NCBI GenBank assembly: GCA_036625225.1
Contig: JAZKUF010000005.1
Span: forward strand, 124,001 to 188,000
Length of the DNA stretch: 64,000 nt
DNA from: Accumulibacter jenkinsii
Lineage (GTDB): Bacteria > Pseudomonadota > Gammaproteobacteria > Burkholderiales > Rhodocyclaceae
Direction of reading: 5' to 3'
Positions 52,915-62,656 of the stretch are shown one piece after another. A model generated the notes under the pieces. It had not been told where the DNA came from. It saw nothing but the letters and a program-made list of their open reading frames with translations, and did not search any database. Each line of letters begins with the position of its first letter. The first letter of the stretch is position 1. The position numbers and the translations under genes were made by a program.

Positions 52915-53475
52915 ATGAAACGCATCGCCCTCGTCTTCACCTTCGCGAGCACGCTGTCCTGCCTTTCGGCGCAGGCGGTCGAATATACCCAGGTCCTGCC
53001 CGAACGCAGCACCATCCACTTTACCTACCAGCAGATGGGGGTCACGGTCGAGGGCAGGTTCAATCGCTTCGCCGGCCAGCTGAGTTTCGACCCGGCGAAA
53101 CCGACGGCAGCGAAAGCGGCCTTCGAGGTCGATCTCGCGAGCGTCGATACCGGCGTTCCCGACGGTGACCAGGAAGTCGCCGGCAAGCCCTGGTTCAACA
53201 CCCGCGCCTTCCCGAGCGCGCGCTTTACTTCGGCGAGCGTCAGGGCGCTCGGTGGCAACCGTTACGAGGTTCTCGGCAAGCTCACCCTCAAGGGCCGGAC
53301 GCAGGACGTCGTCGTTCCGGCCACGTTCACCGCCCAGGGCAGCGCCGCCGTCTTCGACGGCAGCTTTACCCTCAGGCGGGCCGATTTCTCGATTGGCGAA
53401 GGCGCCTGGGCAAAATTCGACGTCGTCGCCAACGAGGTCCAGGTCAGGTTCCGCATCACTGCCAACAGCAAGTAA
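52915..53475 (+). CDS. YceI-family periplasmic lipid-binding protein, first copy
   Basis: A 186-residue exported protein. Signal peptide (LVFTFASTLSCLSAQA) followed by the YceI lipocalin-like barrel: STIHFTYQQMGVTVEGRFN, DLASVDTG, VAGKPWFNTRAFPSARFTS and GKLTLKGRTQDVVVP. YceI proteins bind isoprenoid/polyprenyl lipids; with cytochrome b561 they form a conserved pair. The second copy is 28 bases downstream. Confidence 0.9.
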   Translation: MKRIALVFTFASTLSCLSAQAVEYTQVLPERSTIHFTYQQMGVTVEGRFNRFAGQLSFDPAKPTAAKAAFEVDLASVDTGVPDGDQEVAGKPWFNTRAFPSARFTSASVRALGGNRYEVLGKLTLKGRTQDVVVPATFTAQGSAAVFDGSFTLRRADFSIGEGAWAKFDVVANEVQVRFRITANSK

Positions 53476-53503
53476 AGTCTCAATCCACCACAGGAGAATC
53501 CGC

Positions 53504-54082
53504 ATGCACCCACTGACCCGGCTCACCGCCACCCTTCTTCTCGCCGCGGCTGCCGCGACGCCGGCGCTGGCCGAGCCGCAAACCTACGTCGTCGACAACA
53601 ACCACACCTTCCCGCGCTTCTCGTACAACCACCTCGGCTATTCGACCCAGCTTTCGCGCTTCAACAAGACGACCGGCAAGGTCGTCTTCGACAAGGTGGA
53701 GAAGACCGCTGCGGTCGACATCGTGATCGATACCCGCTCGGTCGATACCGGTTCGGCGGTTTTCGACGAACACATCCAGGGCGAGGATTTTCTCGACACG
53801 ACGAAATACCCGACCGCCACCTTCAAGTCGACCCGGGTCGTTTTCGCCGATGGCAAGCCGGTCGCCGTCGAAGGCATGCTGACCCTCAAGGGCGTCACCC
53901 GACCGGTGACGCTGAGCGTGACCTCGTTCGAGGCCAAGCTGCACCCGATGCTGAAGAAGGACGCCATCGGCGCCAACGCCTATACGGTGGTCAAACGTTC
54001 CGATTTCAACGCCGGCAAGCATGCGCCTTTCGTCGGCGATGAAGTGCGCATCGACCTCGCGATCGAGGCGATCGAGCAATAA
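53504..54082 (+). CDS. YceI-family periplasmic lipid-binding protein, second copy
   Basis: A 192-residue paralogue of the preceding gene. Signal peptide (RLTATLLLAAAAATPALA), then NNHTFPRFSYNHLGYSTQLS, DTRSVDTGSAVFDEHIQG, DFLDTTKYPTATFKST and GMLTLKGVTRPVTLS. ATG 53504 follows CAGGAG. The two copies differ enough to bind different lipids or form a pair. Confidence 0.9.
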   Translation: MHPLTRLTATLLLAAAAATPALAEPQTYVVDNNHTFPRFSYNHLGYSTQLSRFNKTTGKVVFDKVEKTAAVDIVIDTRSVDTGSAVFDEHIQGEDFLDTTKYPTATFKSTRVVFADGKPVAVEGMLTLKGVTRPVTLSVTSFEAKLHPMLKKDAIGANAYTVVKRSDFNAGKHAPFVGDEVRIDLAIEAIEQ

Positions 54083-54109
54083 CCGGCCTCTTGAGCCAGA
54101 GCTTCTGAC

Positions 54110-54346
54110 TCAGCGGCGGTAGAAGGAGACGCAGGGCACCTCGACATAGCCGCGGCGCCTGCGCACCTTGTGCAGTTTCTCGATCTTGCGCAGGCCTTCG
54201 GCTTCGTCGAGGACAAAGATCGTCTGCAGCGCACCGAGCCGGCTCCAGCGGCCCCCTCTCGCGACCAGCAACACCCAGTCGTCGAGCAGATCACGTTCGA
54301 GCCGTACCTCGTAGTACCGGCTGGCCGTCTCCCAGCGAACTTGCAT
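54110..54346 (-). CDS. WGR-like domain protein
   Basis: A 78-residue single-domain protein. SRYYEVRLERDLLDDWVLLV, GGRWSRLGALQT and LRKIEKLHKVRRRRGYVEV fit the WGR module found in DNA ligases, PARPs and many stand-alone bacterial proteins of DNA or nucleic-acid binding; the WGR triplet here is GRW/SRLG. GGAGGTG precedes the ATG at 54346. It converges with yceI. Confidence 0.7.
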   Translation of the reverse strand: MQVRWETASRYYEVRLERDLLDDWVLLVARGGRWSRLGALQTIFVLDEAEGLRKIEKLHKVRRRRGYVEVPCVSFYRR

Positions 54347-54782
54347 CGTTTCACCTCCGCCATCGGGCGTTTTCCTCGAAAGCGCATTCGACACCGGCAA
54401 AGCGGTCTGGTGTCTTGCGCAGGTCATTGCGGCGGCTGTCGCCGATTCCCGGCTGGCGCTGCCTGACTTTGGCGAGCGCCTTTTTTCCCTTCTTGCTGAA
54501 CCTGACCTGGCGACTCGTGCGGCTGCTCGCCGGTAGGCAGCAGCTCGTATCTGAAGGCCGGGAGTCGCTGCATGGCGCCGATCATACTCCTGGCCTCCGT
54601 CTGTGAGCCATGAAAACCAATGTTCTCCGGCCTGCGGGGTTCGACTGGACCGGAAAAGTCCGGCCAGCCACGCGCGCTCACTGAAGCCGGGCACGCGGGT
54701 TGCTTCGTACCAGAATCGGGTTTCATCCAAGAGTTGGCGTGGGCCCGGGTTCGTTCAATGTCTTTTTTGAGGAGCTCTTCTT
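54347..54782. other. Intergenic region
   Basis: 436 bases with no supported gene. Short frames (for example 54415-54606) have no ribosome site or homology. No strong hairpin or repeat was found; it holds the divergent promoters of the WGR and membrane-protein genes. Confidence 0.4.
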
Positions 54783-55646
54783 ATGGCTACCATCGTCGAT
54801 GATTCACCTTTCCACGAACGTCGTACCACCGAGCGGCGCCGCTACCCGGGGCAGGCGGCCCTCGCGACCTGGGCCGACAACGCCTTCCGGGTCTCCTGGG
54901 GCGGCATCTGGGCGGGCGTTCTGGCCGCCGTCGGCGTCCTCCTGCTGCTGACCGCGCTCGGTCTTGCGATCGGCATCTCGGCAGTCGATTTCCAGGATCC
55001 GGATGCCGGCGCCCTGGGCATCGGCGCCATCATCTGGGCTGCCCTGTCGCTGCTCGTGGCCCTTTTCGTCGGCGGTTTCATGTCGACCCGCCTGGCGATG
55101 ATCACGGACAAGTCCACCGGGCTGTACGAAGGGGCGCTGGTGTGGGTGCTCAGTATCATCCTGACCCTCTATCTTGCCGCGAGCGGCGTCGGCACGCTGG
55201 CCGGAGGGGCGTTCAATCTGGTCAGTGCAAGCGGGCGCAGTGTGGCCACCCTGACCGGCTTCAGCGAGATGGAGCTGTCGCAGACCAACGTCGACCAGAT
55301 CATCGGCCGCCTGCAGGATCCGGCCACCGCCCAGGAAATTTCGCGCACCACCGGGGTGCCGGTGCTCGAGGTGCGGAACCGCCTGCAGCAGACCGCGCAG
55401 GCGGTCGAGAATGTGCGCAGCAATCCGGCCGAGGTGGCGGCGGAAGTTCGCCGCAACATGGCCGCGCTGATGTCCCACCCGGAAACCCGGGAAAGGATGG
55501 AGCAGGCCAGCCAGACGTCGGCATGGGCCGCCTTTTTCGCCCTGCTGCTCTCGCTCTGGGCGGCAGTGGGCGGCGCGGCGATCGGTCGGCGTCGGGCACG
55601 CGACGCCCAGACCCAGGTCGCCTCGCGCGCGGTGCCGAGCGCCTAG
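54783..55646 (+). CDS. Conserved membrane protein (YrzE/TIGR04086-like)
   Basis: A 287-residue membrane protein. Hydrophilic N-terminus, helices at about 38-62 (GIWAGVLAAVGVLLLLTALG), 80-105 and 118-150, a long helical soluble domain (LSQTNVDQIIGRLQDPATAQ to MSHPETRERM), and a last helix AAFFALLLSLWAAVGGAAI with a basic end. This resembles small envelope proteins induced by stress, without known function. The start has GAGGAGC about 10 bases upstream. Confidence 0.65.
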   Translation: MATIVDDSPFHERRTTERRRYPGQAALATWADNAFRVSWGGIWAGVLAAVGVLLLLTALGLAIGISAVDFQDPDAGALGIGAIIWAALSLLVALFVGGFMSTRLAMITDKSTGLYEGALVWVLSIILTLYLAASGVGTLAGGAFNLVSASGRSVATLTGFSEMELSQTNVDQIIGRLQDPATAQEISRTTGVPVLEVRNRLQQTAQAVENVRSNPAEVAAEVRRNMAALMSHPETRERMEQASQTSAWAAFFALLLSLWAAVGGAAIGRRRARDAQTQVASRAVPSA

Positions 55647-55683
55647 AGAGCCAGCCGGATTCGCTCCGGTGAACGGGCCGGGG

Positions 55684-55704
55684 AGCCGGGGCTGGCCCCC
55701 GGCT
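55684..55704 (+). terminator. Putative rho-independent terminator
   Basis: AGCCGGGG-CTGGC-CCCCGGCT is an 8-pair GC stem with a 5-base loop, 38 bases after the membrane-protein stop. Only TTT follows, so the U-tract is weak. Confidence 0.5.
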
Positions 55705-55849
55705 TTCCCTGACCGCATTGATCTTTGGTCGCCGCTTCCCGCACCTGCGGGAAATCGGTAGTTTTGACCGGCGGCCTGTAAAAATTTCCGGCTGGCGCTC
55801 CGGCAATCTGCGGCAGCGATCGGGCGGAATGCAAAGGAGGAAGTCAACG

Positions 55850-56593
55850 ATGAAAGCGAAACCCATCCCGTATCGCCGGGCTTTCCTGTTCGCGGCAGCG
55901 GTTTGTCTGCCTTTTGCCGCTGCGGCGACGGACTCGACGCCGGGCGCACAGACGCCACGCCAGGGCGCGAGCGCCAGCGCCAGCGCCGAGCAAAAGCACG
56001 ATGCGGCCACTCACCTCAAAGAGGCCGAACAGGTCGTCAGGCAGATGACTGCCGACCCCGACCTGAAGGGCTTGATGGCCCGCGCCAAAGGGATCTTCGT
56101 CGTTCCCACCTATGGCCGCGCCGCCCTGGTCGTCGGCGCCCAGGGCGGACCGGGCGTCCTCGTCGTGCGCCAGAACGAGAAATGGAGCGGGCCGGCATTC
56201 TACAATTTCGGCGGCATGAGTATCGGCGCCCAGGCGGGTGCAGTGGGCGGCAAGATCGCCATGTTGCTGATGAGCGAGCGGGCGGTCAACGCCTTCACCG
56301 CTGACAACAAGTTCTCGTTCAACGCCGATGCCGGTTTCACCCTGGTCAATTATTCGGCACGGATGCAGGTCGCCGGCAAGGAAGACGTCATCCTCTGGTC
56401 CGATACCACCGGTCTCTTCGCCAATGCGTCGGTCGGAGTGACCGACATCAACTGGGACGAAAAGGAAACGCGCGCCTTCTACGGCAGGAGCGTGACGCCG
56501 AAAGACATCGTCGCCGGCAAGGTGGCGAGCCCGAAGGCGCAGGCGCTGCTGCAGGCACTGCCGGGCCCGGCGAAGTCGACCGCCAAGCGCTGA
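55850..56593 (+). CDS. SYLF-domain (YSC84/DUF500) exported lipid-binding protein
   Basis: A 247-residue protein. Signal peptide (AFLFAAAVCLPFAAAA), a short Ser/Ala-rich linker, then the SYLF domain: ARAKGIFVVPTYGRAALVVG, GPGVLVVRQNEKWSGPAF, GGMSIGAQAGAVGGKIAMLL, FSFNADAGFTLVNYSARMQV and FANASVGVTDINWDEKETRA. The SYLF fold binds phosphoinositides in eukaryotes, and bacterial ones are exported with unknown ligand. AAGGAGG precedes the ATG at 55850. Confidence 0.88.
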   Translation: MKAKPIPYRRAFLFAAAVCLPFAAAATDSTPGAQTPRQGASASASAEQKHDAATHLKEAEQVVRQMTADPDLKGLMARAKGIFVVPTYGRAALVVGAQGGPGVLVVRQNEKWSGPAFYNFGGMSIGAQAGAVGGKIAMLLMSERAVNAFTADNKFSFNADAGFTLVNYSARMQVAGKEDVILWSDTTGLFANASVGVTDINWDEKETRAFYGRSVTPKDIVAGKVASPKAQALLQALPGPAKSTAKR

Positions 56594-56606
56594 GCGCTCG
56601 CAGACG

Positions 56607-56645
56607 GTCAGTGTCGGAACTGCAACGGTTTTTTCCGGCACTGAC
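56607..56645 (+). terminator. Inverted repeat between the SYLF gene and the giant-protein operon
   Basis: GTCAGTGTCGG and CCGGCACTGAC (10 of 11 paired) are separated by 17 bases. It lies just after the SYLF stop. No T-run follows it, so it may be a terminator stem or an operator. Confidence 0.4.
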
Positions 56646-56717
56646 TGACCCGGCCTGATCGGGGTTCATTTTTGCCGGCGCCGCTGAATTTCCTGTCCTT
56701 TGTGGAGGAACTTCGCC

Positions 56718-59700
56718 ATGTCGTTGTTTTCCGGATCGCTTGAAACCGCGTCGTCGTACCAGCCTTTTCTGTCCTTCTTCAAGGTGCGACTACGCTTCCG
56801 GATGCCGATCGACCAGGAGAGTGTCGCCGTCGAACGGTCGACCGCGGTGCAAGCCGACGGCACCTACCAGATCGAGATCGCCGAAGAGGCACTCACCGAT
56901 CCGGCCGCCACCCTCTCGGTTCTCGGACCGACCAGCGAAACCCTGGCCGGCGGCCTGCTCGCCGAATTGCTCGCCGACGGGTTCCAGCTCAAACCGATCA
57001 AGGTCTCCGGCGACGCTCCCGACATCGTCCTCGAGCCGCTGACCGGCGACCAGACGGCACCGCTGCGGCGCCTGAAGATCCGGGTGTTTGTCGCGGCGGC
57101 GGGGGTGATCGCCGGCAAGGTGGCGGCGGGCGTCGATGTGCAGTTGCTGGGCAGACTGCGGGGCGCCGCTCAATCGGCGCCGCTCGCTTCCGGAACGACC
57201 GATGCCAACGGCTACCTGTCCCTGACGGTGGCGAACGTGCCTTTCGATGCGCTGCTCGCCCGCACCGGTCGCGGCGCGCAGATCAACGACAGTGCCATCC
57301 CGCTGACGGCAGAAGGCAAGGCGCCGCTGCGGATCATTCTGACGACGCCGGCGACGGGAACGCTTGAAGACTGCCATTGTGAGCTGGCGCCGCCGCGCTT
57401 GCCCGATGCCGAGGAACTGGCCGAGAACAGCGATGTATACAGCACCGATCTCGGCGCCGGCTGCGAGGATTTCACGATCCCGAATCGCACCCTGGAAGAG
57501 TTCGATTTCTTCCTGATCGTTCGCACCACCGACCCCGACATCCGGGGGTTGACGCTGCCCGACGGGGTTTCGGCGCAGGTCGCCGGCGGGCCGCTGCTCA
57601 AACTCGCCTTTGATCGCGCCACCTTGTCGCAGGAACTGCGGACGGTTGAGCTCGCATCGGCGCCTGCCGCGGCGACGCAGGCAGTGACCCTGACGAGTGC
57701 CGAAGGGCGTTCGCAGAGAGAGCTCGCCGGTAACCGGGCGGCGATCGACGAGATCGCTGCCAACCAGACCTCGCTCCAGTTGCAGGAGGTCTTGCCGGCG
57801 TATGTCGATGTCCGGCCACTCGCCGCTGCGGGGACGATCACGGCTGCGCAATGGCGAGAGGGCACCGACGAGAAGATCGCCGAAGCGGCGCTCAATGCCT
57901 CGCTCGCGAAGATTCCGGCAAGGGCCTTGCGGGCGGCGCTGCAGGATCCGGATGGCTTCACGCCGGTGCGCCTGATGACCCTCGAGCGCTGCGCGTCGAT
58001 TGACGCCCTGAAAGCCTATCTCGCCGCGCGGCGCAAGAAAGCTCCCGGTCGGGCAGTGCTCGACGAAGACAACCCCGTCGACTGGGACGAAAGCCCGGAG
58101 TTCTATCAGGCGGCCTCGATCGCGCATGGGCATCTGCTTCATTTCAAGCAGGAATGGAAGGCCGACGGCTATTCGCTCGGCGAACTCGTCAAGAGCATTC
58201 CTCTCGCACCGGGCCAGAAGAAGCAGATCGCCATTCTCGACTGGGATCGGGAAGACACCGCCGGCCGCAGCGAAGTGCGCGAAGCCAGTGAATCGCTGAC
58301 GGCGTTCCTGAGCCGGGACCGGGACATCAACGAGATCGCCAACGCCGGTTTTCGCGAATCCATCCGCGGCGGATCGCGCGCCCGGACCGGCGCGGTGGGC
58401 GGGGGCTTCGGCTTCGCCATCGGGCCGCTGGTGATTGGCGGCGGCGGCGGCGCGGCGTGGTCGAGTTCGACGGCCTGGAACGAAGGATCGCGCGAGCTGA
58501 CCGGTCAGACGCTCAACCAGTTGCGCGAAGAGATTTCACAGGGCGTGTCCACGGTGCGCAACCAGCGTTCGGCGGTGATCCAGACGGTGGGCCAGCGCGA
58601 ACGCGTGACGGCGACGACGGAAGTGATCGCCAACCATAATCGCTGCCACGCGATGACCCTTCAGTACTTCGAGGTGCTGCGGCATTTTGCCGTTCAGGAA
58701 CGTCTGGCGGGGGTCCAGGAATGTCTTTTCGTCCCCCTGCAGATGGCCCCGTTCGACGACGCCAAAGTCCTGCGCTGGCGAGACCTCCTGCGCGAAGCCT
58801 GCCGCAAACCGGCCGTTCGCGAGGGTTTTGAAGCGATCTGGCGGCTGAGCTCGCCGGCGACGATGGCGCCGGACCGGGCTTTTGCCGACGATCCGATCGA
58901 AGAAATGTCCGGCAGGATTTTCCTGCGCGTCTCGATTGCCCGCCCGAAGGATCCCGATGAGGCCAGCCGCGCCGTCCTCGAACAGACCGAGTGGCGCTTC
59001 TTCGGCCTCATCCTGCGCGTCCATCCAGAGGTGGTCTATGAGCAATACCGCCGTAACGAGCAGCGACGCGATCAGATCTTTCGCAGCGAAATTGCTCCCG
59101 AAATTACCCGCCAGTTTCTCGAAAGCCTGCGCGTCGTCCTGATCGACCGCGATGGCAATGAACATGAGGCGGGCTTCGACCTGACCCTCCTTTCCCGCTA
59201 CGTCGAAGGCGGGCTGATGGAGGTCGCGCTCAACGACACCGGTCGCGGTCCGCGCCTGAGCCGCCGCGAGGTGACCGGTATCGAGATCCGAACCGACCAT
59301 GCGCTGCCGGAATTCTCCCGGGTGATCGTCGAACAGGCGAACTTCACCTATCGCACACAGCGTTTTGCCCAGGCGCTCTATCGCAATGAACGCGTGCTCG
59401 ACGACCTCCTGGCGAGCGACCCGGCTTTTCTCTCGACGGCAGTGCTGAGCCGCGCCGAAGAGCGTAACCAGCTCAGGGAGGACCGCGAACTGCGGCGCCG
59501 GCTGCTCCGCCATCTCAACGACCACCTGGAGTATTACCACCGGGCGATCTGGTGGCAAATGGACGCCGCCCGGCGCTTCATGTTACTGGACGGCTTCGAG
59601 GCACCGCACGCCGGCGGCCGCTCGGTGGCTTCGGTGGTCGAGAATCGCCTCATCGGCATCGTCGGCAACGCCCTCGTGCTGCCTGTGGCGCCGGGATTCC

Positions 59701-62336
59701 AGCTCGACCCGGCCTTGCGGCAGGTGTTGAAGGAGAATGAGGATCCGCTGGTCGCGCTCAATACGCTCTACGACACCGCGCCCAGCCTGCCGCGCCGACA
59801 CAGCGTGCCGACCAGGGGGGTGTTTGCCGAGGCAATGAACGGCAAGTGCAACTCGTGTGAGGTGATGGAGGAAGACCGCTTCTGGCGCTGGAAGGATTTT
59901 CCCTTGCCCGATTCCCCGCCACCGATCGGCGAACTGTCCACCGACAGCCGCTTTGCGACCCCGGAATCGCTCGCGCCGACCGGCTTCCCCGATGCGCTCG
60001 TCAAGTTCCAGAATGTTCCCGGGGCGCCTTTGCCGTCCGGCATGAACGCTGCCCTGAGCCTGCTCGGCAAGGATGTGTTCAAGGATCTGACGGGGCTGAC
60101 GCAGAATCAGAAGAATGCCATGGCGGCCTTGACGACCGCCTTCGGCAGCAGCGAAGCGTTTGCGGGCGAAGCGTTCAAGCTCGCCCTGGCCGAGGACGCC
60201 GCACGCAATCTGGATCGAACGATCGACCAGGCCGAGGCCGCCAGGAAGGCTGGCCTGCTGACCGACGAGCAGGCCAGCAAGGCGACGCGCGACGCCTTGC
60301 TGCGCGCGCTGGGCGAAGAGGGCGCCGAGCAGAAGGATGTGACCGAGCTGCCCGGGGTCAAGCAGGCGCTCGAGCAGCTCGGCAGCGCCCCTTCGGGTTC
60401 AGCGACGGTGACCCGCAGCAGCGGCGAGAACAGCGAGACCGTCGAAGTGAAGAAGGAGGACGGCAGCGCGCTCATCATCGGAGCCCCCCTCTCCGTCGTC
60501 GTCAGGGAACTGCCGCCGATCGTGACGCAGACGCCCCTGGTCCTCGACGATCTCACCGCGAATGAACTCGAGCACCGGCAAATTTTCAACAGCCGCCAGG
60601 TCGCCGCGGTGCGCAAGCGCTTGTTCCAGGCCGTTCCGGGACAGCCGGACAAGCTCATCGACCTCTTCCAGTCGGCGGTCGACGCGGGTTTCCTGAGGGT
60701 CGACGGGAGCCATTTCAGGATGAACGTGCGGGTACGGATCGGTTATCCGGCCGATCCGGCCGACACCTCGAAGATCGCTCAAGCCGAGGTGGCGGGGGCC
60801 CGCTACCCGCTCGTGGTGCTGCTCCATGGCAACGCGGCCGGCTGGTCGATCGTTCCCGGTTCGACGGCAGCGCCCACCGGCGGCAGCCATCAGGGCAAAA
60901 CCCTGTATTCCGTTCCCTTGCACAGTCAGGCCAATCATGCCGGCTACGACTACCTGCAGCGCTGGCTCGCCGAGAGCGGGCGGCGGATGGTCAGCGTCAG
61001 CATCGAAACCAATGTCGCCAACACCGTCGGCGCGCTGACCGATCTGCGCGCGCAAATGGTGCTCGATGTGCTCGCGAAACTGAAGGAAGAGGCGAAGAAG
61101 ACCGGTTCCCTCTTCAGCCAGGTCGATTTCCAGAACATCGGGCTGGTCGGCCATTCGCGCGGCGGCGAAGCGGTGGTGCTGGCGCAGCAGCTCAACAGCG
61201 CCAGCACCCCCTTCGCCATCAAGGCCGTCTGCGCCCTGGCGCCGACCGATGTGCGCGGCGGCACGACGAGCCCCCTGTCGGTCGCCAGGACTTCGAATGC
61301 CTCGCTCCTCGTCGTCTACGGCGGCCTCGATCTCGATGTCAGCGGTACCCGAATCGCCGGCACGCGCGACACCTGGGGCAACGGCTTCCGGCTCTACGAC
61401 CGGTCGACGGCGTACAAGGCGATGGTCTTTCTGCCCTTCTGTTGCCACACGCGCTTCAACCAGATCTGGGACGCGGTCGGCAGACAACGCGCGAGCGCGC
61501 AGGGGCTGCCGAGCGGCGCCCAGATCGAAGGCGGTCAGCCCTTGCCGGCCAACACGCATTCGACGCCGCTGCATGAGGCGCTGGCCCAGGAGTATATCGG
61601 CGGTTATTTCGATCTCGCGCTCAATCGCGATTTCGGTTTGCGGGCGCTGTTCGACAACAGCCTGCCGAATGCGCCGGCCAAGCCCGCCGCCCTGCAATGG
61701 CGGTTCGGGGCCTTGACCGAGGTGATCGACGAATTCACTGCCCCGAATCCGCTGGCGACGCTGCCGACCGGGGCGACGCGCATCGATCTGACGCCGATCG
61801 TCGTTCCCGTCGGCGCGACCACCGGCAGCCGCGACAAGCATGTCCTCCACAGCACGCAGGCCTTGCTGATCGACCTCGCCGCGGTCGCCGCGGCGAGCGC
61901 CAGCGTCCGCTACCGCTTCGCCGCCGGGGCCGGGGCCAGCCGCGACCTGACCGGTTTCGACGCCATCACCTTCCGCCTCGGCGTCCTCTCGCCGGTGGTC
62001 GACCAGACGGCGATCGAGGCGGCCGCCGAGCCGGTGTTCACGGTCTCCCTGACCGACCACGCGGGTGTCACCGGGACCCTGACGTCGGCCGAAATGTTCG
62101 CCGATCTCGCCAACGGCTGGACGAAGCCCGCTTTCAAGATAGATGGCAGCGACAACGCGACGCTGATGTTCATGCAGACCGTCCCCTTCAACTTCGCGAC
62201 CCTGCTGCTCAAGAGCATCAACCTGTCGCAGCCGGGGATCAATCTCGCCGAAGCGGAAAGCCTGACCCTCGAGTTCGACACCTCGGCGGGCAGTGGCGAA
62301 ATCTGGCTCGACAGCCTCTTGCTGATCAAGGTCTAG
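56718..62336 (+). CDS. Giant protein with embedded alpha/beta hydrolase
   Basis: A 1872-residue protein with no signal peptide. Part 1 (1-235): two beta-rich modules (KVRLRFRMPIDQESVAVERS; KIRVFVAAAGVIAGKVAAG). Part 2 (about 240-700): conserved block with DVYSTDLGAGCEDF, PNRTLEEFDFFLIVRTTDP, DGFTPVRLMTLERC and GHLLHFKQEWKADGYSLGEL, also in the neighbour at 62657. Part 3 (about 700-1330): helices and coiled coil, with a Gly-rich patch (VGGGFGFAIG). Part 4 (about 1360-1640): alpha/beta hydrolase with VVLLHGNAAGW (oxyanion) and GLVGHSRGGEAV (Ser near 1478). Part 5: beta sandwich. TGGAGGAA precedes ATG 56718. The combination is unfamiliar; function unknown. Confidence 0.8.
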   Translation: MSLFSGSLETASSYQPFLSFFKVRLRFRMPIDQESVAVERSTAVQADGTYQIEIAEEALTDPAATLSVLGPTSETLAGGLLAELLADGFQLKPIKVSGDAPDIVLEPLTGDQTAPLRRLKIRVFVAAAGVIAGKVAAGVDVQLLGRLRGAAQSAPLASGTTDANGYLSLTVANVPFDALLARTGRGAQINDSAIPLTAEGKAPLRIILTTPATGTLEDCHCELAPPRLPDAEELAENSDVYSTDLGAGCEDFTIPNRTLEEFDFFLIVRTTDPDIRGLTLPDGVSAQVAGGPLLKLAFDRATLSQELRTVELASAPAAATQAVTLTSAEGRSQRELAGNRAAIDEIAANQTSLQLQEVLPAYVDVRPLAAAGTITAAQWREGTDEKIAEAALNASLAKIPARALRAALQDPDGFTPVRLMTLERCASIDALKAYLAARRKKAPGRAVLDEDNPVDWDESPEFYQAASIAHGHLLHFKQEWKADGYSLGELVKSIPLAPGQKKQIAILDWDREDTAGRSEVREASESLTAFLSRDRDINEIANAGFRESIRGGSRARTGAVGGGFGFAIGPLVIGGGGGAAWSSSTAWNEGSRELTGQTLNQLREEISQGVSTVRNQRSAVIQTVGQRERVTATTEVIANHNRCHAMTLQYFEVLRHFAVQERLAGVQECLFVPLQMAPFDDAKVLRWRDLLREACRKPAVREGFEAIWRLSSPATMAPDRAFADDPIEEMSGRIFLRVSIARPKDPDEASRAVLEQTEWRFFGLILRVHPEVVYEQYRRNEQRRDQIFRSEIAPEITRQFLESLRVVLIDRDGNEHEAGFDLTLLSRYVEGGLMEVALNDTGRGPRLSRREVTGIEIRTDHALPEFSRVIVEQANFTYRTQRFAQALYRNERVLDDLLASDPAFLSTAVLSRAEERNQLREDRELRRRLLRHLNDHLEYYHRAIWWQMDAARRFMLLDGFEAPHAGGRSVASVVENRLIGIVGNALVLPVAPGFQLDPALRQVLKENEDPLVALNTLYDTAPSLPRRHSVPTRGVFAEAMNGKCNSCEVMEEDRFWRWKDFPLPDSPPPIGELSTDSRFATPESLAPTGFPDALVKFQNVPGAPLPSGMNAALSLLGKDVFKDLTGLTQNQKNAMAALTTAFGSSEAFAGEAFKLALAEDAARNLDRTIDQAEAARKAGLLTDEQASKATRDALLRALGEEGAEQKDVTELPGVKQALEQLGSAPSGSATVTRSSGENSETVEVKKEDGSALIIGAPLSVVVRELPPIVTQTPLVLDDLTANELEHRQIFNSRQVAAVRKRLFQAVPGQPDKLIDLFQSAVDAGFLRVDGSHFRMNVRVRIGYPADPADTSKIAQAEVAGARYPLVVLLHGNAAGWSIVPGSTAAPTGGSHQGKTLYSVPLHSQANHAGYDYLQRWLAESGRRMVSVSIETNVANTVGALTDLRAQMVLDVLAKLKEEAKKTGSLFSQVDFQNIGLVGHSRGGEAVVLAQQLNSASTPFAIKAVCALAPTDVRGGTTSPLSVARTSNASLLVVYGGLDLDVSGTRIAGTRDTWGNGFRLYDRSTAYKAMVFLPFCCHTRFNQIWDAVGRQRASAQGLPSGAQIEGGQPLPANTHSTPLHEALAQEYIGGYFDLALNRDFGLRALFDNSLPNAPAKPAALQWRFGALTEVIDEFTAPNPLATLPTGATRIDLTPIVVPVGATTGSRDKHVLHSTQALLIDLAAVAAASASVRYRFAAGAGASRDLTGFDAITFRLGVLSPVVDQTAIEAAAEPVFTVSLTDHAGVTGTLTSAEMFADLANGWTKPAFKIDGSDNATLMFMQTVPFNFATLLLKSINLSQPGINLAEAESLTLEFDTSAGSGEIWLDSLLLIKV

Positions 62337-62346
62337 GGAGAACACC

Positions 62347-62646
62347 ATGGACGCCACGTTCACCGGAATCGTCTCGCTGGAAATCGACGAGAGCGACCAG
62401 ATGCTCGAGGATTTTGCCCTCCAGATCCTGGTCAGCGGCGAGACCCCGCTCCCTTACGTGAAACGGATTCGGGCCCGCTTCGAGCAGGAACCGGTGGTTG
62501 GCCTCGCGATCGATCTCTATGGCACCGGTTTCACCGGTTATCTGAAGAACCGGCCGGCGGCAAACGCGAGACTTTTCGTCGAGTTCGACGGGCAGGAGCC
62601 GATCGACACCGGTCTCGACTTCGAACCCGGTGAGCCGGAAACCTGA
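62347..62646 (+). CDS. Small hypothetical protein between the two giant genes
   Basis: A 99-residue acidic protein with no signal peptide (MDATFTGIVSLEIDESDQML, LVSGETPLPYVKRIRARFE, LAIDLYGTGFTGYLKNR). It has mainly beta-strand character and no recognisable family. GGGAGAA lies before the ATG, it starts 10 bases after the giant gene and ends 10 bases before the second, so it is in the same operon and may be a subunit or chaperone of the giants. Confidence 0.7.
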   Translation: MDATFTGIVSLEIDESDQMLEDFALQILVSGETPLPYVKRIRARFEQEPVVGLAIDLYGTGFTGYLKNRPAANARLFVEFDGQEPIDTGLDFEPGEPET

Positions 62647-62656
62647 GGAGAAGCGC

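Noticed and set aside
60399..62363. 654-residue minus-strand frame opposite the giant protein
   Set aside because: Antisense shadow; the plus-strand frame has the hydrolase motifs and ribosome site.
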